Of a stretch of 64,000 nt of DNA, positions 1 to 11,304 are shown one piece after another. Position 1 is the stretch's first letter. Each line of letters opens with the position of its first letter. The notes below the pieces were generated by a model. It worked only from the letters and a program-made list of their open reading frames with translations. It was not told the origin of the DNA and searched no databases. Made by a program: the position numbers and the translations under genes. Origin of the DNA: Glutamicibacter arilaitensis Re117 (GTDB taxonomy: Bacteria > Actinomycetota > Actinomycetes > Actinomycetales > Micrococcaceae); assembly GCF_000197735.1 (NCBI RefSeq), contig NC_014550.1, positions 1,922,001-1,986,000 on the forward strand. Direction: 5' to 3'.

Positions 1-551
1 CGGGCCCATGCTACTGCTTGCGGAACCCGTTTCGGATCGTGGGTGCGCTCCAACACCTTGAGGACGTGCGGCACTGCGGACTGCATGCCGAAGGAGACGC
101 GAGTGAAACCACCGTCAGCCAATTCCTGCAGGGATTCACGAGTCACCGAATCAGGGTTGGCTTCGGTAGTGATTTCCGCACCGGGCTTCAGGCCGAATTC
201 TTCACGAATCTGCCCGAGCACCGAAACCAGATCACTGGCAGGCAGCAACGTGGGGGTACCCCCGCCAAAGAAGACGGTTTCAATTTCACGGTGCGGCTGG
301 CCCGAACGGTCCATCACTTCGCGGGCGAAGCTGATTTCCTTGCTGACAGTGGCAGCGTAGGTTGCTTGGCTGGAGCCGGAGCCCGGCTCCGTGGCGGTGT
401 ACGTGTTGAAATCGCAATAACCGCAACGGACGGTGCAGAACGGAATATGCACATAAAAGGACATGGTCCGCCCCGCTGCCTCATGCGCGCATGAGGCAGG
501 GAGCAGACCATCGGCCGGAGCCGGATCGCCGTCAGGCAGAACTGAAGGCAT
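1..551 (-). CDS. hemW: HemW-like radical SAM protein (5' part, cut by window edge)
   Basis: This is the N-terminal part of a HemW protein (formerly called oxygen-independent coproporphyrinogen oxidase-like), a radical SAM enzyme implicated in heme handling. Translated from the ATG at 551, it starts MPSVLPDGDPAPADG and carries the iron-sulfur signature HIPFCTVRCGYCDF (CxxxCxxC), followed by FFGGGTPTLL and TEANPDS, both typical of the family. About 183 codons lie in the window and the 3' end is missing. The start codon directly abuts the lepA stop, so the two are probably co-transcribed. Identity is from motif recognition; a coproporphyrinogen dehydrogenase (HemN) is less likely next to lepA. 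Confidence 0.85.
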   Translation of the reverse strand, partial: MPSVLPDGDPAPADGLLPASCAHEAAGRTMSFYVHIPFCTVRCGYCDFNTYTATEPGSGSSQATYAATVSKEISFAREVMDRSGQPHREIETVFFGGGTPTLLPASDLVSVLGQIREEFGLKPGAEITTEANPDSVTRESLQELADGGFTRVSFGMQSAVPHVLKVLERTHDPKRVPQAVAWA

Positions 552-2399
552 TTACTTCTTTTTCGGCTCGGCGGTGGACAGTGCGGCAATGAAAGCTTCC
601 TGCGGAACCTCCACGCGGCCTACCATCTTCATGCGCTTCTTGCCTTCCTTCTGCTTCTCGAGCAGCTTGCGCTTACGGCTGATATCGCCGCCGTAGCACT
701 TGGCAAGAACGTCCTTGCGGATGGCGCGGATGTTTTCACGGGCGATGATGCGCGAACCGATCGCTGCCTGGATCGGAACTTCGAACTGCTGGCGAGGAAT
801 CAGCTCGCGCAGCTTCGAGGTCATCATGGTGCCGTAGCTGTAGGCCTTGTCGCGGTGCGTAATCGCGCTGAATGCATCGACCTGTTCACCTTGAAGCAGG
901 ATGTCGACCTTGACCAGATCGGCAACCTGCTCGCCATCGGCCTTCCAGTCCAGCGACGCGTAGCCGCGGGTCTTGGACTTGAGGTGATCGAAGAAGTCGA
1001 ACACAATCTCGGCCAGAGGAAGGTGGTAGCGCATTTCAACACGGTCTTCGGAGAGGTAGTCCATCCCGCGCATGGTGCCGCGGCGGGACTGGCACAGCTC
1101 CATAACCGAACCGATGAACTCACTTGGCGCAAGGATGGTAGCGGCAACCATTGGCTCATGAACTTCCAGGATCTTGCCATCCGGGAATTCCGAGGGGTTG
1201 GTCACCGTAATCATCTGCTTGTCTTCGCCCATGACTTCGTACACCACGTTCGGTGCGGTCGAAATCAGGTCCAAGTTGAATTCAGATTCCAGGCGCTGGC
1301 GGGTGATTTCCAGGTGCAGCAGGCCCAAGAAGCCCACACGGAAACCGAAGCCCAGGGCCACGGAGGTCTCTGGTTCATAGGTCAGCGCAGCATCGTTAAG
1401 CTGCAGCTTGTCCAGTGCGTCGCGCAAGACCGGGTAATCAGTGCCGTCCATCGGGTACAGGCCGGAGAAGACCATAGGCTTGGCCTCTTCGTAGCCACCC
1501 AGGGACTGGCTAGCTGGCTTGAGGAAATTGGTGACGGTATCGCCGACCTTGGACTGGCGCACGTCCTTCACGCCAGTGATCAGGTAGCCTACCTCGCCAA
1601 CACCCAGGCCCTTGGTTGGCTCAGGGTTCGGCGACGAAACGCCGATCTCCAGCAGTTCGTGGGTAGTGCCGGTGGACATCATCTGGATCTTCTCGCGAGG
1701 AGAGAGATTTCCGTCGACAACACGAACATAGGTGACCACACCGCGGTAGGTGTCATACACGGAGTCGAAAATCATCGCACGGGCCGGGGCCTTCGCATCG
1801 CCTACAGGCGGTGGCAGCTGCTTGATGACTTCATCGAGCAACTCTTCAACGCCCTCGCCGGTCTTGCCCGAAACCTTCAAGACCTCTTCTGGTTCGCAAC
1901 CGATCAGGTTGGCGATCTCAGCTGCGTACTTCTCCGGCTGGGCGTTAGGCAGGTCGATCTTGTTCAGCACAGGGATGATCGTCAGATCGCCCTCGATAGC
2001 CAAGTACAGGTTTGCCAGGGTCTGCGCTTCGATGCCCTGAGCCGCGTCGACCAGCAAAATGGCGCCTTCGCAGGCGGCCAGCGAACGGGAAACTTCATAG
2101 GTGAAGTCAACGTGCCCCGGGGTATCGATCATGTTCAGCGCGTACGGGGTGCCGTCTTCGGCTCCCCATGGCATGCGAACTGCCTGGGATTTAATGGTGA
2201 TGCCGCGTTCGCGCTCGATATCCATGCGGTCGAGGTACTGTGCCTTCATGTCGCGGGCAGCGACAACGCCGGTCAGTTGCAACATCCGGTCGGCCAGAGT
2301 CGACTTACCGTGGTCGATATGGGCGATGATGCAGAAGTTACGGATGAGCGACGGATCGGTCGCGGCAGGCACCGGAGCGGTGCGGGCCAATGGAGACAC
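552..2399 (-). CDS. lepA: Elongation factor 4 (LepA), ribosome-associated GTPase
   Basis: LepA/EF4 is a translational GTPase that acts on 70S ribosomes and affects initiation or back-translocation. The 615-residue protein has the G1 loop AHIDHGKST at residues 26-34, the switch II motif DTPGHVDF near residue 95 and NKID near residue 147. The LepA-specific C-terminal domain follows, with [19 protein letters not shown] and a final lysine-rich stretch ([20 protein letters not shown]). Length is normal for the family. The start is a GTG at 2399. It is upstream of hemW with no gap and diverges from the PemK-like gene. Confidence 0.97.
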   Translation of the reverse strand: MSPLARTAPVPAATDPSLIRNFCIIAHIDHGKSTLADRMLQLTGVVAARDMKAQYLDRMDIERERGITIKSQAVRMPWGAEDGTPYALNMIDTPGHVDFTYEVSRSLAACEGAILLVDAAQGIEAQTLANLYLAIEGDLTIIPVLNKIDLPNAQPEKYAAEIANLIGCEPEEVLKVSGKTGEGVEELLDEVIKQLPPPVGDAKAPARAMIFDSVYDTYRGVVTYVRVVDGNLSPREKIQMMSTGTTHELLEIGVSSPNPEPTKGLGVGEVGYLITGVKDVRQSKVGDTVTNFLKPASQSLGGYEEAKPMVFSGLYPMDGTDYPVLRDALDKLQLNDAALTYEPETSVALGFGFRVGFLGLLHLEITRQRLESEFNLDLISTAPNVVYEVMGEDKQMITVTNPSEFPDGKILEVHEPMVAATILAPSEFIGSVMELCQSRRGTMRGMDYLSEDRVEMRYHLPLAEIVFDFFDHLKSKTRGYASLDWKADGEQVADLVKVDILLQGEQVDAFSAITHRDKAYSYGTMMTSKLRELIPRQQFEVPIQAAIGSRIIARENIRAIRKDVLAKCYGGDISRKRKLLEKQKEGKKRMKMVGRVEVPQEAFIAALSTAEPKKK

Positions 2400-2511
2400 C
2401 TAAACAGACCTCACTAGCTGACTAAAAGACATAGTTGGATTAGCTTCCATTCTGTCATGATTTCCGCGTCATCTCATATTTCGACAGCCTGAAACTGATA
2501 GTTTGTCGTGC

Positions 2512-3081
2512 ATGGCACTGAATCCACAGAAGATATTTAGCATCGTCATGCGCGTGGTCAAGGAGATCAACAAGGTCCGCGCAGGTTCCACCGGCAATCG
2601 ACCAGCCAGCAACCGAGGAGGCAGCAGCCCCCGAAGCACAGCTTCCCACGGCTCGTCTTCACACGCCGGGCGCGGCTCTTCAGCGGGCACCGGCTACCCA
2701 GGTGATTACCGTAGCGGGATTCACTTCGAGTACAACCCTTCGAAGGACGGCAATGCCGACCCGGGAGAAATCGTGTGGACCTGGGTCCCCTATGAAGAAG
2801 ACTACTCGCAGGGCAAGGACCGCCCCGTATTGATCGTGGGACGCGATAACGGATGGCTGCTTGGCTTGATGCTCACCAGCAAGGACAAGAACAATTCGGA
2901 TCAGCACAACCCGAATTACATGGATATCGGCACCGGCGATTGGGACCGCGAGCGTCGCCCGAGCGAGGTCAAGCTGGATCGCATCATTCGAGTTGATGAG
3001 CAGGCCGTGCGCCGTGAGGGAGCGATCTTGGATCGGGCGCGATTCTCGAATGTGGTGAACGTCCTAAACGAACGCGCATAA
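2512..3081 (+). CDS. PemK/MazF-like family protein, no paired antitoxin
   Basis: About 189 residues. Residues 20-65 form a Ser/Gly-rich low-complexity linker. From about residue 75 the sequence PGEIVWTWVPYEED, then GKDRPVLIVGRDNGWLLG and MLTSKDK, matches the beta-barrel core of PemK/MazF-type proteins. Classic MazF toxins are endoribonucleases of about 110 residues; this one has a long N-terminal extension and no small antitoxin gene beside it. A housekeeping or regulatory role is therefore as likely as toxicity. The ATG at 2512 is preferred over an in-frame TTG at 2503. It lies upstream of rpsT and diverges from lepA. Confidence 0.7.
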   Translation: MALNPQKIFSIVMRVVKEINKVRAGSTGNRPASNRGGSSPRSTASHGSSSHAGRGSSAGTGYPGDYRSGIHFEYNPSKDGNADPGEIVWTWVPYEEDYSQGKDRPVLIVGRDNGWLLGLMLTSKDKNNSDQHNPNYMDIGTGDWDRERRPSEVKLDRIIRVDEQAVRREGAILDRARFSNVVNVLNERA

Positions 3082-3088
3082 GCACTCG

Positions 3089-3251
3089 TTGCCAGCTTCC
3101 TTATCTGATAGTGTTAATCCTTGTGTGTTGCGCAGGTTGGGCAACACGCCCCCTTCGGGTCGCCATAGGTGCCCCACACCGCTCAGTCGATGGCCTGAAG
3201 GATGAACCCTCTACCGACCGTATAAAACGATAAACGAGAGAGTTTATTAAA
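3089..3251 (+). promoter_or_regulatory. rpsT upstream leader, possible structured 5' UTR
   Basis: The 170-bp gap before rpsT contains a -35-like TTGCCA at 3089-3094 with an AT-rich -10 region near 3109-3118. It also has a 7-bp hairpin, GTGTTGC (3125-3131) pairing with GCAACAC (3141-3147), and a small CCC-TTC-GGG hairpin just after. If transcription starts near 3120, the mRNA has a leader of about 130 nt, long for a ribosomal protein gene. S20 is known to regulate its own synthesis in some bacteria. The promoter and any autoregulation here are inferences. Confidence 0.35.
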
Positions 3252-3512
3252 GTGGCTAACATCAAGTCCCAGAAGAAGCGTAACCTGACCAACGAGAAGG
3301 CACGTCTACGTAACGTAGCTGTCCGTTCCGAGGTTAAGACCGTGATCCGTAACGTCAACGAGGCAGTAGTCTCCGGTGACAAGGAAAAGGCAACCGAGGC
3401 ATTGCGCCTGGCTGGCAAGAAGCTCGACAAGGCTGTAAGCAAGGGTGTTCTGCACAAGAACAACGCTGCTAACCGCAAGTCGGCTATTGCCAAGAAGGTT
3501 AATGCCCTCTAA
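3252..3512 (+). CDS. rpsT: 30S ribosomal protein S20
   Basis: S20 is a primary 16S rRNA-binding protein of the small subunit. The 86-residue product begins [19 protein letters not shown] and is Lys/Arg/Ala-rich and helical, with [18 protein letters not shown] near the C-terminus, diagnostic of S20. The start is GTG at 3252, preceded by GAGAGAG about 10 nt upstream. It is followed by an intrinsic terminator at 3536-3568 and is convergent with holA. Confidence 0.97.
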   Translation: MANIKSQKKRNLTNEKARLRNVAVRSEVKTVIRNVNEAVVSGDKEKATEALRLAGKKLDKAVSKGVLHKNNAANRKSAIAKKVNAL

Positions 3513-3535
3513 GCCGAGCTTAGACTTCATCATCT

Positions 3536-3568
3536 CCCCCGTACTCATTGAGTGCGGGGGTTTTGTTT
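3536..3568 (+). terminator. Intrinsic terminator of rpsT
   Basis: CCCCCGTACTC (3536-3546) pairs with GAGTGCGGGGG (3550-3560) as an 11-bp stem with one G-U pair and an ATT loop. It is followed directly by TTTTGTTTT. This is a textbook rho-independent terminator 24 nt after the rpsT stop. Confidence 0.9.
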
Positions 3569-3607
3569 TGCCCAGAAACCCTTGATATACGCTTGAAGTG
3601 TGAAACG

Positions 3608-3646
3608 GCAACGGGCACGCACGAACGATTCGTGCGTGCCCGTTGC
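3608..3646. terminator. Perfect 18-bp hairpin between convergent rpsT and holA
   Basis: GCAACGGGCACGCACGAA (3608-3625) is the exact reverse complement of 3629-3646 around a CGA loop. It sits 21 nt past the holA stop and most likely ends the leftward leuS-to-holA transcript. Neither flank has a strong T-run, so it may act as a weak or bidirectional terminator or as an mRNA 3' stabiliser. Confidence 0.7.
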
Positions 3647-3666
3647 TTGTTCCCAGTCGGCAAGAC

Positions 3667-4659
3667 TCAGCGTCGTGGAGCCTTGCCCGCGATGAACATG
3701 ATTGCATGTTCCAAGGCGTATCCCGGCGAACGGCTGCCGCCCTTGACCATGCGGTCCGTATTGGCGATTTCCTCTACGCACAGCGCAAGATCCCCGCGTT
3801 TCCAACCACGTGCCTGCTGCTGCGCCTGCTGAACCTGCCAAGGCGCCATGCCCAGCTCAGAAGCTAGGGAAGCAGCTGGCTCGTTGACCCCAGCGACCTT
3901 GGCTATCTGCCGCACCTTCATCGCCAAGGTGGCCACAATGGGAATCGGATCCGTACCAGTGCTCAGCGAATGGCGCAGCGTGCGCAACGCCAAGACTGCA
4001 TTGCCGGAAATCGCGGCGTCGGCAACCTTGAACGCGGTCGCTTCAACACGACCACCATAGTATTTGTCGACCATATCCTGGTCGATCGTTCCGGTGGTAT
4101 CTTGGATCAGCTGGGAGCAGCTCGATCCCAGCTCGGCCAGCGAATTGCCTACCGCGGCAACCAATGCTTTGACCGCATCGTTGGTGATTCGACGCTTAGC
4201 GGATTTGAACTCGGCCTGGACGAAGTCGATCTTCTCGGCGTCCTTCTTCACCGGCTGGCAGTTGACGATCAAGGCGCCAGCAGCTTTGATCGCGTCGAGC
4301 AGCTTCTTGCCACGGGTACCGCCGGAGTGATGCATGATCAGGACATTCTCTGGCGCCTGGTCCTTCAGGTAGGCCAGCGCATCCTTGAGGAAGTATTCGT
4401 TCATGTGGGCCAACTCGTGGACTTCGACCAAATTGGCGCTGGAGAACAGCGACGAGCTGGTGGCCAGCAGCAGTTCACCGGGTTCGTACTTGGCCGCGTC
4501 CAGGCGGGTATGCTGGATGTCTTCGCGCACGGCTGCTTGGGAACGCAGCAGTTCGAAGGCGCGGGAGGCCAGATAATCTTCTGAACCGCTGAGCAAAATC
4601 AACGGTTGCGGGCTGAGCTCCCGCCATGAGATACCCGGATTTGCTTGGGCGCGTGCCAT
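3667..4659 (-). CDS. holA: DNA polymerase III subunit delta
   Basis: HolA is the clamp-loader subunit that opens the beta sliding clamp. The 330-residue protein has the family features PLILLSGSEDYLASRAFELL near residue 20, NVLIMHHSGGTRGKKLLDAI in the middle, and a C-terminal collar domain ending KGGSRSPGYALEHAIMFIAG. Length is normal. It is the last gene of the leftward leuS-degV-comEA-comEC-holA run, 34 bp after comEC. A holA next to comEC is a common bacterial arrangement. Confidence 0.9.
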   Translation of the reverse strand: MARAQANPGISWRELSPQPLILLSGSEDYLASRAFELLRSQAAVREDIQHTRLDAAKYEPGELLLATSSSLFSSANLVEVHELAHMNEYFLKDALAYLKDQAPENVLIMHHSGGTRGKKLLDAIKAAGALIVNCQPVKKDAEKIDFVQAEFKSAKRRITNDAVKALVAAVGNSLAELGSSCSQLIQDTTGTIDQDMVDKYYGGRVEATAFKVADAAISGNAVLALRTLRHSLSTGTDPIPIVATLAMKVRQIAKVAGVNEPAASLASELGMAPWQVQQAQQQARGWKRGDLALCVEEIANTDRMVKGGSRSPGYALEHAIMFIAGKAPRR

Positions 4660-4693
4660 CGAACTCCTTAGTGCATTGGTCGATATACCGATC

Positions 4694-6961
4694 CTACCGA
4701 ACTGGAGTACCTAGTGAGGTACCCAGAACACCCTCAGTGGTAAATGTGAGCAGTACGGTACCGGATTGATCGGTCCGGAAAACCTCAGCCCCGATCTGCT
4801 TCGCCACTTCCAAGGTCTGCGGATGCGGGTGTCCATAGCTATTGTCTTCGCCCACGGAGATCAACAGCACCTGCGGATGGATCTGCTCAAGAATTTCGGT
4901 TCCACCGTTACGCGCCCCATGATGGGATGCCTTCAAAATCGCCGCGGGTCCTTGCGGATGCAGCTTCAGCAATCGATCCATCGCCTCGGTTTCCATATCG
5001 CCGGCGGCAAAGAAATCGACGATTCCGTTCTTTGTGGCAAAGCTGAAGCGCAGCACCAACGACGTATCGTTGGGTTCGGCAAACTGCGCGAACTTCGCCT
5101 CGGGTCCGATCACTTCAAAGCGTATATCCCCGGCAACTTGCTGCGTTCCCGGTTCCAGCACCTGCGCACCGGGCCACAGTTCCAGATCGAAGCCGGTGGA
5201 TACCAAGCGCTCATCGATCTGCACGCCAGAATCTTCCAATTCCTCGACTCCACCGAAATGATCGTTGTGCGTATGGGTAATGAACACCTTGCTCAATGAC
5301 TGGATCCCCAACCGATCAAGGCATGCCAGCAGTCCACTTTCCGGTGGGCCGGTATCAATCAGCCAGCCGCGGGCATCACCCAGGTTGATCACGAAAGCGT
5401 CGCCCTGGCCAACATCGCACATGGCAATACTCCACTGCGGGGGCACCTTTTCGCGGTAGAACAACGTCGCAGGCAGCACCAGCGCCAGCACGCAGACCAG
5501 AATCGCTCCCAGCACCCCCAGAGCGACCTGGCGTACCCGCAACTTCTCGGTCTCCCGCCCCACAATCAGCAACGTGCATAGCACCACTGCGAGCATCACA
5601 GCCAAGATAATTCCGCCCAGTCCCTCGGGCCAGGGCCGGGCAGCCCCGGGCAGTCCCGAGGCGAAATGGGCAACTTTGCCAATGGCTTCAGCCAGAAGGC
5701 CCGGCACCCAGATCAAGACGCCGGAAAATCCCGGCAGCGGCGTGCACAGCAGCAGGCACACCATGCCCACCGACGTAATCAGCGGCAACAGCGGAGCCAC
5801 CAGCAGGTTGGTAGGCAGCGAGTACAAGCTGAAATTCGAATTCAACGCAATGATCACCGGCAGGCAGGTGAATTGCGCCGCGCAGCAAATTGCGGTCAGC
5901 TGGGCAAGGCACGATGGGAGGAACTGGGCAAGTATTTCGGTCAGCGCCGGTGCGAGCATGATGATGCCCAAGGTCGCCAGCACCGAAAGCGCGAAAGCCG
6001 GTTCAGCCCCCAGAGAGCGATCAGCTACCAGCAGCACCGTGCCGGTCAGGCACAGGATTCCCAAGGAGCCCTGGCCTCGTCCCAGCAGTACCGAAATCAC
6101 CGCGATGCTGCCCATCAGGCTGGCACGAAGGACACTGGGATCTGGTCCGACAAACCAGGTGAACAGCCCCACCACGCCGATCGTCAAGATCGCACTTGGC
6201 GCCCGTGGAACGCTGAACAGCCGGAAGAGCACCAGCACGATCGCTGCGATCAGCGCGATATTCGATCCGCTCACGGCTGTCAGGTGGCTCAGGCCGCTGG
6301 TTTTCATGGCATCACCCAATGCCTCATCCTGCCCCGAGCGATCCCCGTAGAGCATGCCCGGAAGCAGTGCCTGCGCGTTGTCGGGCAATTGCCCCAAGCT
6401 GAGCACGAACCGTTGTTTGAGGAAGTCGGCGGCCGTAGGTTCAACCCAGGATCTGACCTTCGGCTCGCTGGCGGCCCGGGCCCACCAATCGAAGGAACCT
6501 GCCTGCGCTGCGTCCAAATCGAGGATCACCTCGAATTCCCCGGCATGAGCGGGCAACCCGTACTCAACGCTCAGGTACACCGGCACCTGGCATTGCACCC
6601 ACCGGTCCTGGTTCCAATACCGTTGGATTTGCGCTGGACCGGCCGCCGACGCGCCCCCTTGCGCTGATGCCGGATCCTGGAAGCTGACCACGGCCCGTCG
6701 CTGCTGCTCGCTACCGGCTGGCAGCTGGCACGGCGGGTTGGACAGCCCCAGCATGCTCACGGCAATCAGCCCGAGCAGCAAGATCAGCGGACCGCTAAAC
6801 CACGGTGCTGAATGGGCCTGGTCATGGCGGGCTCGAAGCAACAGTGCCAGCAGCAGCACAAGCAGCGCGAGCGAACACCACAACACCCAGGCCGGCAAGG
6901 TGAAATAGGCGGCGACCCACGCCCCGGCCAACAGCCACAGTCCGCGGAAGTCGGTGTTCAC
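4694..6961 (-). CDS. comEC: ComEC/Rec2 family DNA-uptake channel
   Basis: ComEC forms the inner-membrane channel for single-stranded DNA during natural transformation. The 755-residue protein has N-terminal membrane segments (residues 10-75), a soluble OB-like DUF4131 region (about 80-190) and the polytopic Competence domain starting near LTAVSGSNIALIAAIVLV (about 230). A C-terminal metallo-beta-lactamase domain carries VGQGDAFVINLGD and the metal motif THTHNDHFGG near residue 560. Its start overlaps the comEA stop by 4 bp, implying translational coupling. All expected domains are present, but competence itself is not shown. Confidence 0.93.
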   Translation of the reverse strand: MNTDFRGLWLLAGAWVAAYFTLPAWVLWCSLALLVLLLALLLRARHDQAHSAPWFSGPLILLLGLIAVSMLGLSNPPCQLPAGSEQQRRAVVSFQDPASAQGGASAAGPAQIQRYWNQDRWVQCQVPVYLSVEYGLPAHAGEFEVILDLDAAQAGSFDWWARAASEPKVRSWVEPTAADFLKQRFVLSLGQLPDNAQALLPGMLYGDRSGQDEALGDAMKTSGLSHLTAVSGSNIALIAAIVLVLFRLFSVPRAPSAILTIGVVGLFTWFVGPDPSVLRASLMGSIAVISVLLGRGQGSLGILCLTGTVLLVADRSLGAEPAFALSVLATLGIIMLAPALTEILAQFLPSCLAQLTAICCAAQFTCLPVIIALNSNFSLYSLPTNLLVAPLLPLITSVGMVCLLLCTPLPGFSGVLIWVPGLLAEAIGKVAHFASGLPGAARPWPEGLGGIILAVMLAVVLCTLLIVGRETEKLRVRQVALGVLGAILVCVLALVLPATLFYREKVPPQWSIAMCDVGQGDAFVINLGDARGWLIDTGPPESGLLACLDRLGIQSLSKVFITHTHNDHFGGVEELEDSGVQIDERLVSTGFDLELWPGAQVLEPGTQQVAGDIRFEVIGPEAKFAQFAEPNDTSLVLRFSFATKNGIVDFFAAGDMETEAMDRLLKLHPQGPAAILKASHHGARNGGTEILEQIHPQVLLISVGEDNSYGHPHPQTLEVAKQIGAEVFRTDQSGTVLLTFTTEGVLGTSLGTPVR

Positions 6962-7605
6962 GGGACCACCAGCTCACTGAGCTGGGAAAGCAATGCCGGG
7001 CCGATGCCGGATACCGCGTCCAACTCTTCCACAGAGGTAAACGGGCCGTTCTTACTCCGGAAGTCGATGATCCGCTCAGCTAAGGCCGGGCCGATTCCCG
7101 GCAGCTCTTGCAGGGTTTGGGAATCAGCGTTGTTGATCGATATCTTCGAGCTGGAGGGCGCTGGTTGGGCTGAAGGCAGTTGTTCCCCCGGTGCAGTGCC
7201 GGGCAGGATGACCTGCTGTCCATCGACCAGCTTGGCGGCCAGGTTCACCAGCTGCGGTTGCGCGTGCTTGGACAGTCCGCCGGCAACGTCCACAGCATCG
7301 GTAATCCGTGAGCCTGCTGGTAGCTGGTATACCCCGGGCTTCTTGACCGCACCGACCACGTGCACCGTTACCCCGGGGCCGGTTGTGGTCGGCGACGCCG
7401 GGGTTTGCAGCGGATCGCGAGTCGGTTCGGAGACCAGCGGAACAGTTTCCAATTCCTGTGCCACCGGTGGCGGGGCGAGCAGGATGGAAATCGCAATCCA
7501 GGCGAGCACCACAATGACCAGCACCAGCACGGCCACGCGCGAGATCGCAAACCTGAGGCGACCGGGACGTGGCGCGTACTTGCTGAAGAAGTCGTGGCGG
7601 CCCAT
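6958..7605 (-). CDS. comEA: ComEA family DNA-binding protein
   Basis: ComEA is the membrane-anchored receptor that binds incoming double-stranded DNA. The 215-residue protein has one N-terminal membrane helix (ISRVAVLVLVIVVLAWIAI, residues 20-38) and a SLBB-type domain around VHVVGAVKKPGVYQLPAGSR. The C-terminal double helix-hairpin-helix contains LQELPGIGPALAERIIDFR and AVSGIGPALLSQLSELV. It overlaps comEC by 4 bp and follows degV by 15 bp in the same operon. Confidence 0.93.
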   Translation of the reverse strand: MGRHDFFSKYAPRPGRLRFAISRVAVLVLVIVVLAWIAISILLAPPPVAQELETVPLVSEPTRDPLQTPASPTTTGPGVTVHVVGAVKKPGVYQLPAGSRITDAVDVAGGLSKHAQPQLVNLAAKLVDGQQVILPGTAPGEQLPSAQPAPSSSKISINNADSQTLQELPGIGPALAERIIDFRSKNGPFTSVEELDAVSGIGPALLSQLSELVVP

Positions 7606-7620
7606 AGGCCACAGTCTGCG

Positions 7621-8559
7621 CTATTGGTGCTTTTCGGTATCCAGGAATGATGCCGGTTGTGGATTCAGCGGGGCGGCGCACACGCCAATCACGCCCATCC
7701 CGGTATGCGCTGCGAGCACCGCGGGCAGCGATTCGACGACCACCGGGCCGGAGCTGAATGGGGCCAGTTCGGTGGCGATCTCCACGGCCAGTTCTTCGGC
7801 GCCAAAATGCATGACCCCTAAGCGCACCTGGCCGGTGGCTTCGCGGGCGTCATGCAAGGCCAAGGAAACCAGCCGTGCGGTGGCGCGAGCGAAGGAGCGC
7901 GGCTTTTCCAGGGCGATAATCGCCCCGTCGCTGATCCCGAGGATCGGCTTGACGTTCAGCAAGCTGCCCAGCACCGAGGACAGCGCGCTGATCCGCCCGC
8001 CGCGGCGCAGCTGCTCCAAGCTGGGCACCGCGAAGTAGACGGTGTTGGCGGTAGCGGTCCGTGCGATCTGCTCGAGCATCTGCAGCGGCGCGCCGGCGGA
8101 CCGGGCCTGCAGCACATCAGCCACGGCAAAGCCCTGCGGCAGGCAGACGGTGTTCGAGTCGATTACGGTGATCGGCGCGTCAAAACTGCGGGCAGCCAAG
8201 CGGGCGGCATCCACGGTGCCCGACAGCGCCCCGGACATGTGGATGGAAATGATCGATTCGCAGCCTGCATCCAGCAACTGCCGGTAGGCGCGTTCAAACT
8301 CTCCGGGGGCCGGGCGTGAAGTTTTCACCGCCTTGCCCATGGCCAGGCCCAGCAGCAGCGCCTGCAGGTCCTCGCCATGCACGTGGTTGTCCACGATGAT
8401 CGGGATCGGCACTTGGATGAAGTCCGGCAGTGCGCGCAATTCCTGCGGCAGGCACGAAGCCGAATCGGAAACTACCCCGATCCGGGTACGAGAAAGCCCG
8501 CGCGGGGCCAGCCACTTGGGCAGCCAGCCCGCGCGCGAGCTTTTCTGTCGTTCAGTCAT
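7621..8559 (-). CDS. DegV family fatty-acid-binding protein
   Basis: DegV (FakB-like) proteins bind fatty acids and in Firmicutes present them to the kinase FakA. The 312-residue product has the N-terminal motif GVVSDSASCLPQELRAL, then SIHMSGALSGTVDAARLAA and DSNTVCLPQGFAV, matching the ligand-binding fold. The extension before residue 25 is basic and unremarkable. It lies between leuS and comEA with gaps of 9 and 15 bp, so it belongs to their operon. No fakA is visible, so the physiological partner is unknown. Confidence 0.85.
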   Translation of the reverse strand: MTERQKSSRAGWLPKWLAPRGLSRTRIGVVSDSASCLPQELRALPDFIQVPIPIIVDNHVHGEDLQALLLGLAMGKAVKTSRPAPGEFERAYRQLLDAGCESIISIHMSGALSGTVDAARLAARSFDAPITVIDSNTVCLPQGFAVADVLQARSAGAPLQMLEQIARTATANTVYFAVPSLEQLRRGGRISALSSVLGSLLNVKPILGISDGAIIALEKPRSFARATARLVSLALHDAREATGQVRLGVMHFGAEELAVEIATELAPFSSGPVVVESLPAVLAAHTGMGVIGVCAAPLNPQPASFLDTEKHQ

Positions 8560-8568
8560 GAGCTGAGC

Positions 8569-11058
<2,490 letters not shown>

Positions 11059-11122
11059 GCTGCTCTTCTCACACCTTTGCGGAAATATTTCCGATAGGAA
11101 AAACTTGCTATTGGTTCCAGAC

Positions 11123-11154
11123 ACAACAAAAGCCCCCAAATTTACACTCGGGGG
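11123..11154 (-). terminator. Attenuator-type terminator in the leuS leader
   Basis: Read on the minus strand, CCCCC and GGGGG (plus positions 11150-11154 and 11133-11137) form a GC stem with some extra G-U/A-U pairs, followed by CTTTTGTTGT. It lies between the short leader ORF (ends 11174) and the leuS start (11058), so it would stop transcripts before the coding region. Immediately before it, GGCC-TGCT-GGCC could form a second hairpin. Confidence 0.7.
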
Positions 11155-11173
11155 TACGGCCAGCAGGCCGCGC

Positions 11174-11200
11174 TTAGACTAGGTTGCGCTGAGAATTCAT
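11174..11200 (-). CDS. Putative leuS leader peptide, MNSQRNLV
   Basis: A nine-codon frame ATG AAT TCT CAG CGC AAC CTA GTC TAA lies 19 nt before the attenuator stem. Its only leucine codon is CTA, which is rare in GC-rich actinobacteria and would be a good stall codon. A GCGC/GCGC pair around the CTA codon and stop (minus GCGC, 12-nt loop, GCGC) could be disrupted by a stalled ribosome. No Shine-Dalgarno is seen, but a -10-like TAGAAT ends 6 nt before the ATG, suggesting leaderless translation. Expression is inferred. Confidence 0.5.
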   Translation of the reverse strand: MNSQRNLV

Positions 11201-11206
11201 ATCGCG

Positions 11207-11212
11207 ATTCTA
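11207..11212 (-). promoter_or_regulatory. -10 box for the leuS leader transcript
   Basis: On the minus strand TAGAAT matches the actinobacterial TANNNT -10 consensus and ends 6 nt before the leader ATG at 11200, so transcription would start at or next to the A of the ATG. No convincing -35 box is seen at the expected distance. Confidence 0.5.
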
Positions 11213-11304
11213 TCGCATATCCCCTGCCCACGCGCGCATCGATGAAGCGCAAGATTGAACACAGCGGCCAGCACCACGCTTGAGCGCTTATCCACATCCG
11301 GTCA

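Noticed and set aside
2512..3512. A toxin-antitoxin pair formed by the MazF-like gene and a neighbour
   Set aside because: The only adjacent small gene is rpsT, a ribosomal protein; no antitoxin-like ORF lies on either side.
11060..11210. T-box riboswitch upstream of leuS
   Set aside because: The conserved AGGGTGGNACCGCG-type T-box sequence is absent; only a short leader ORF and a terminator are present.
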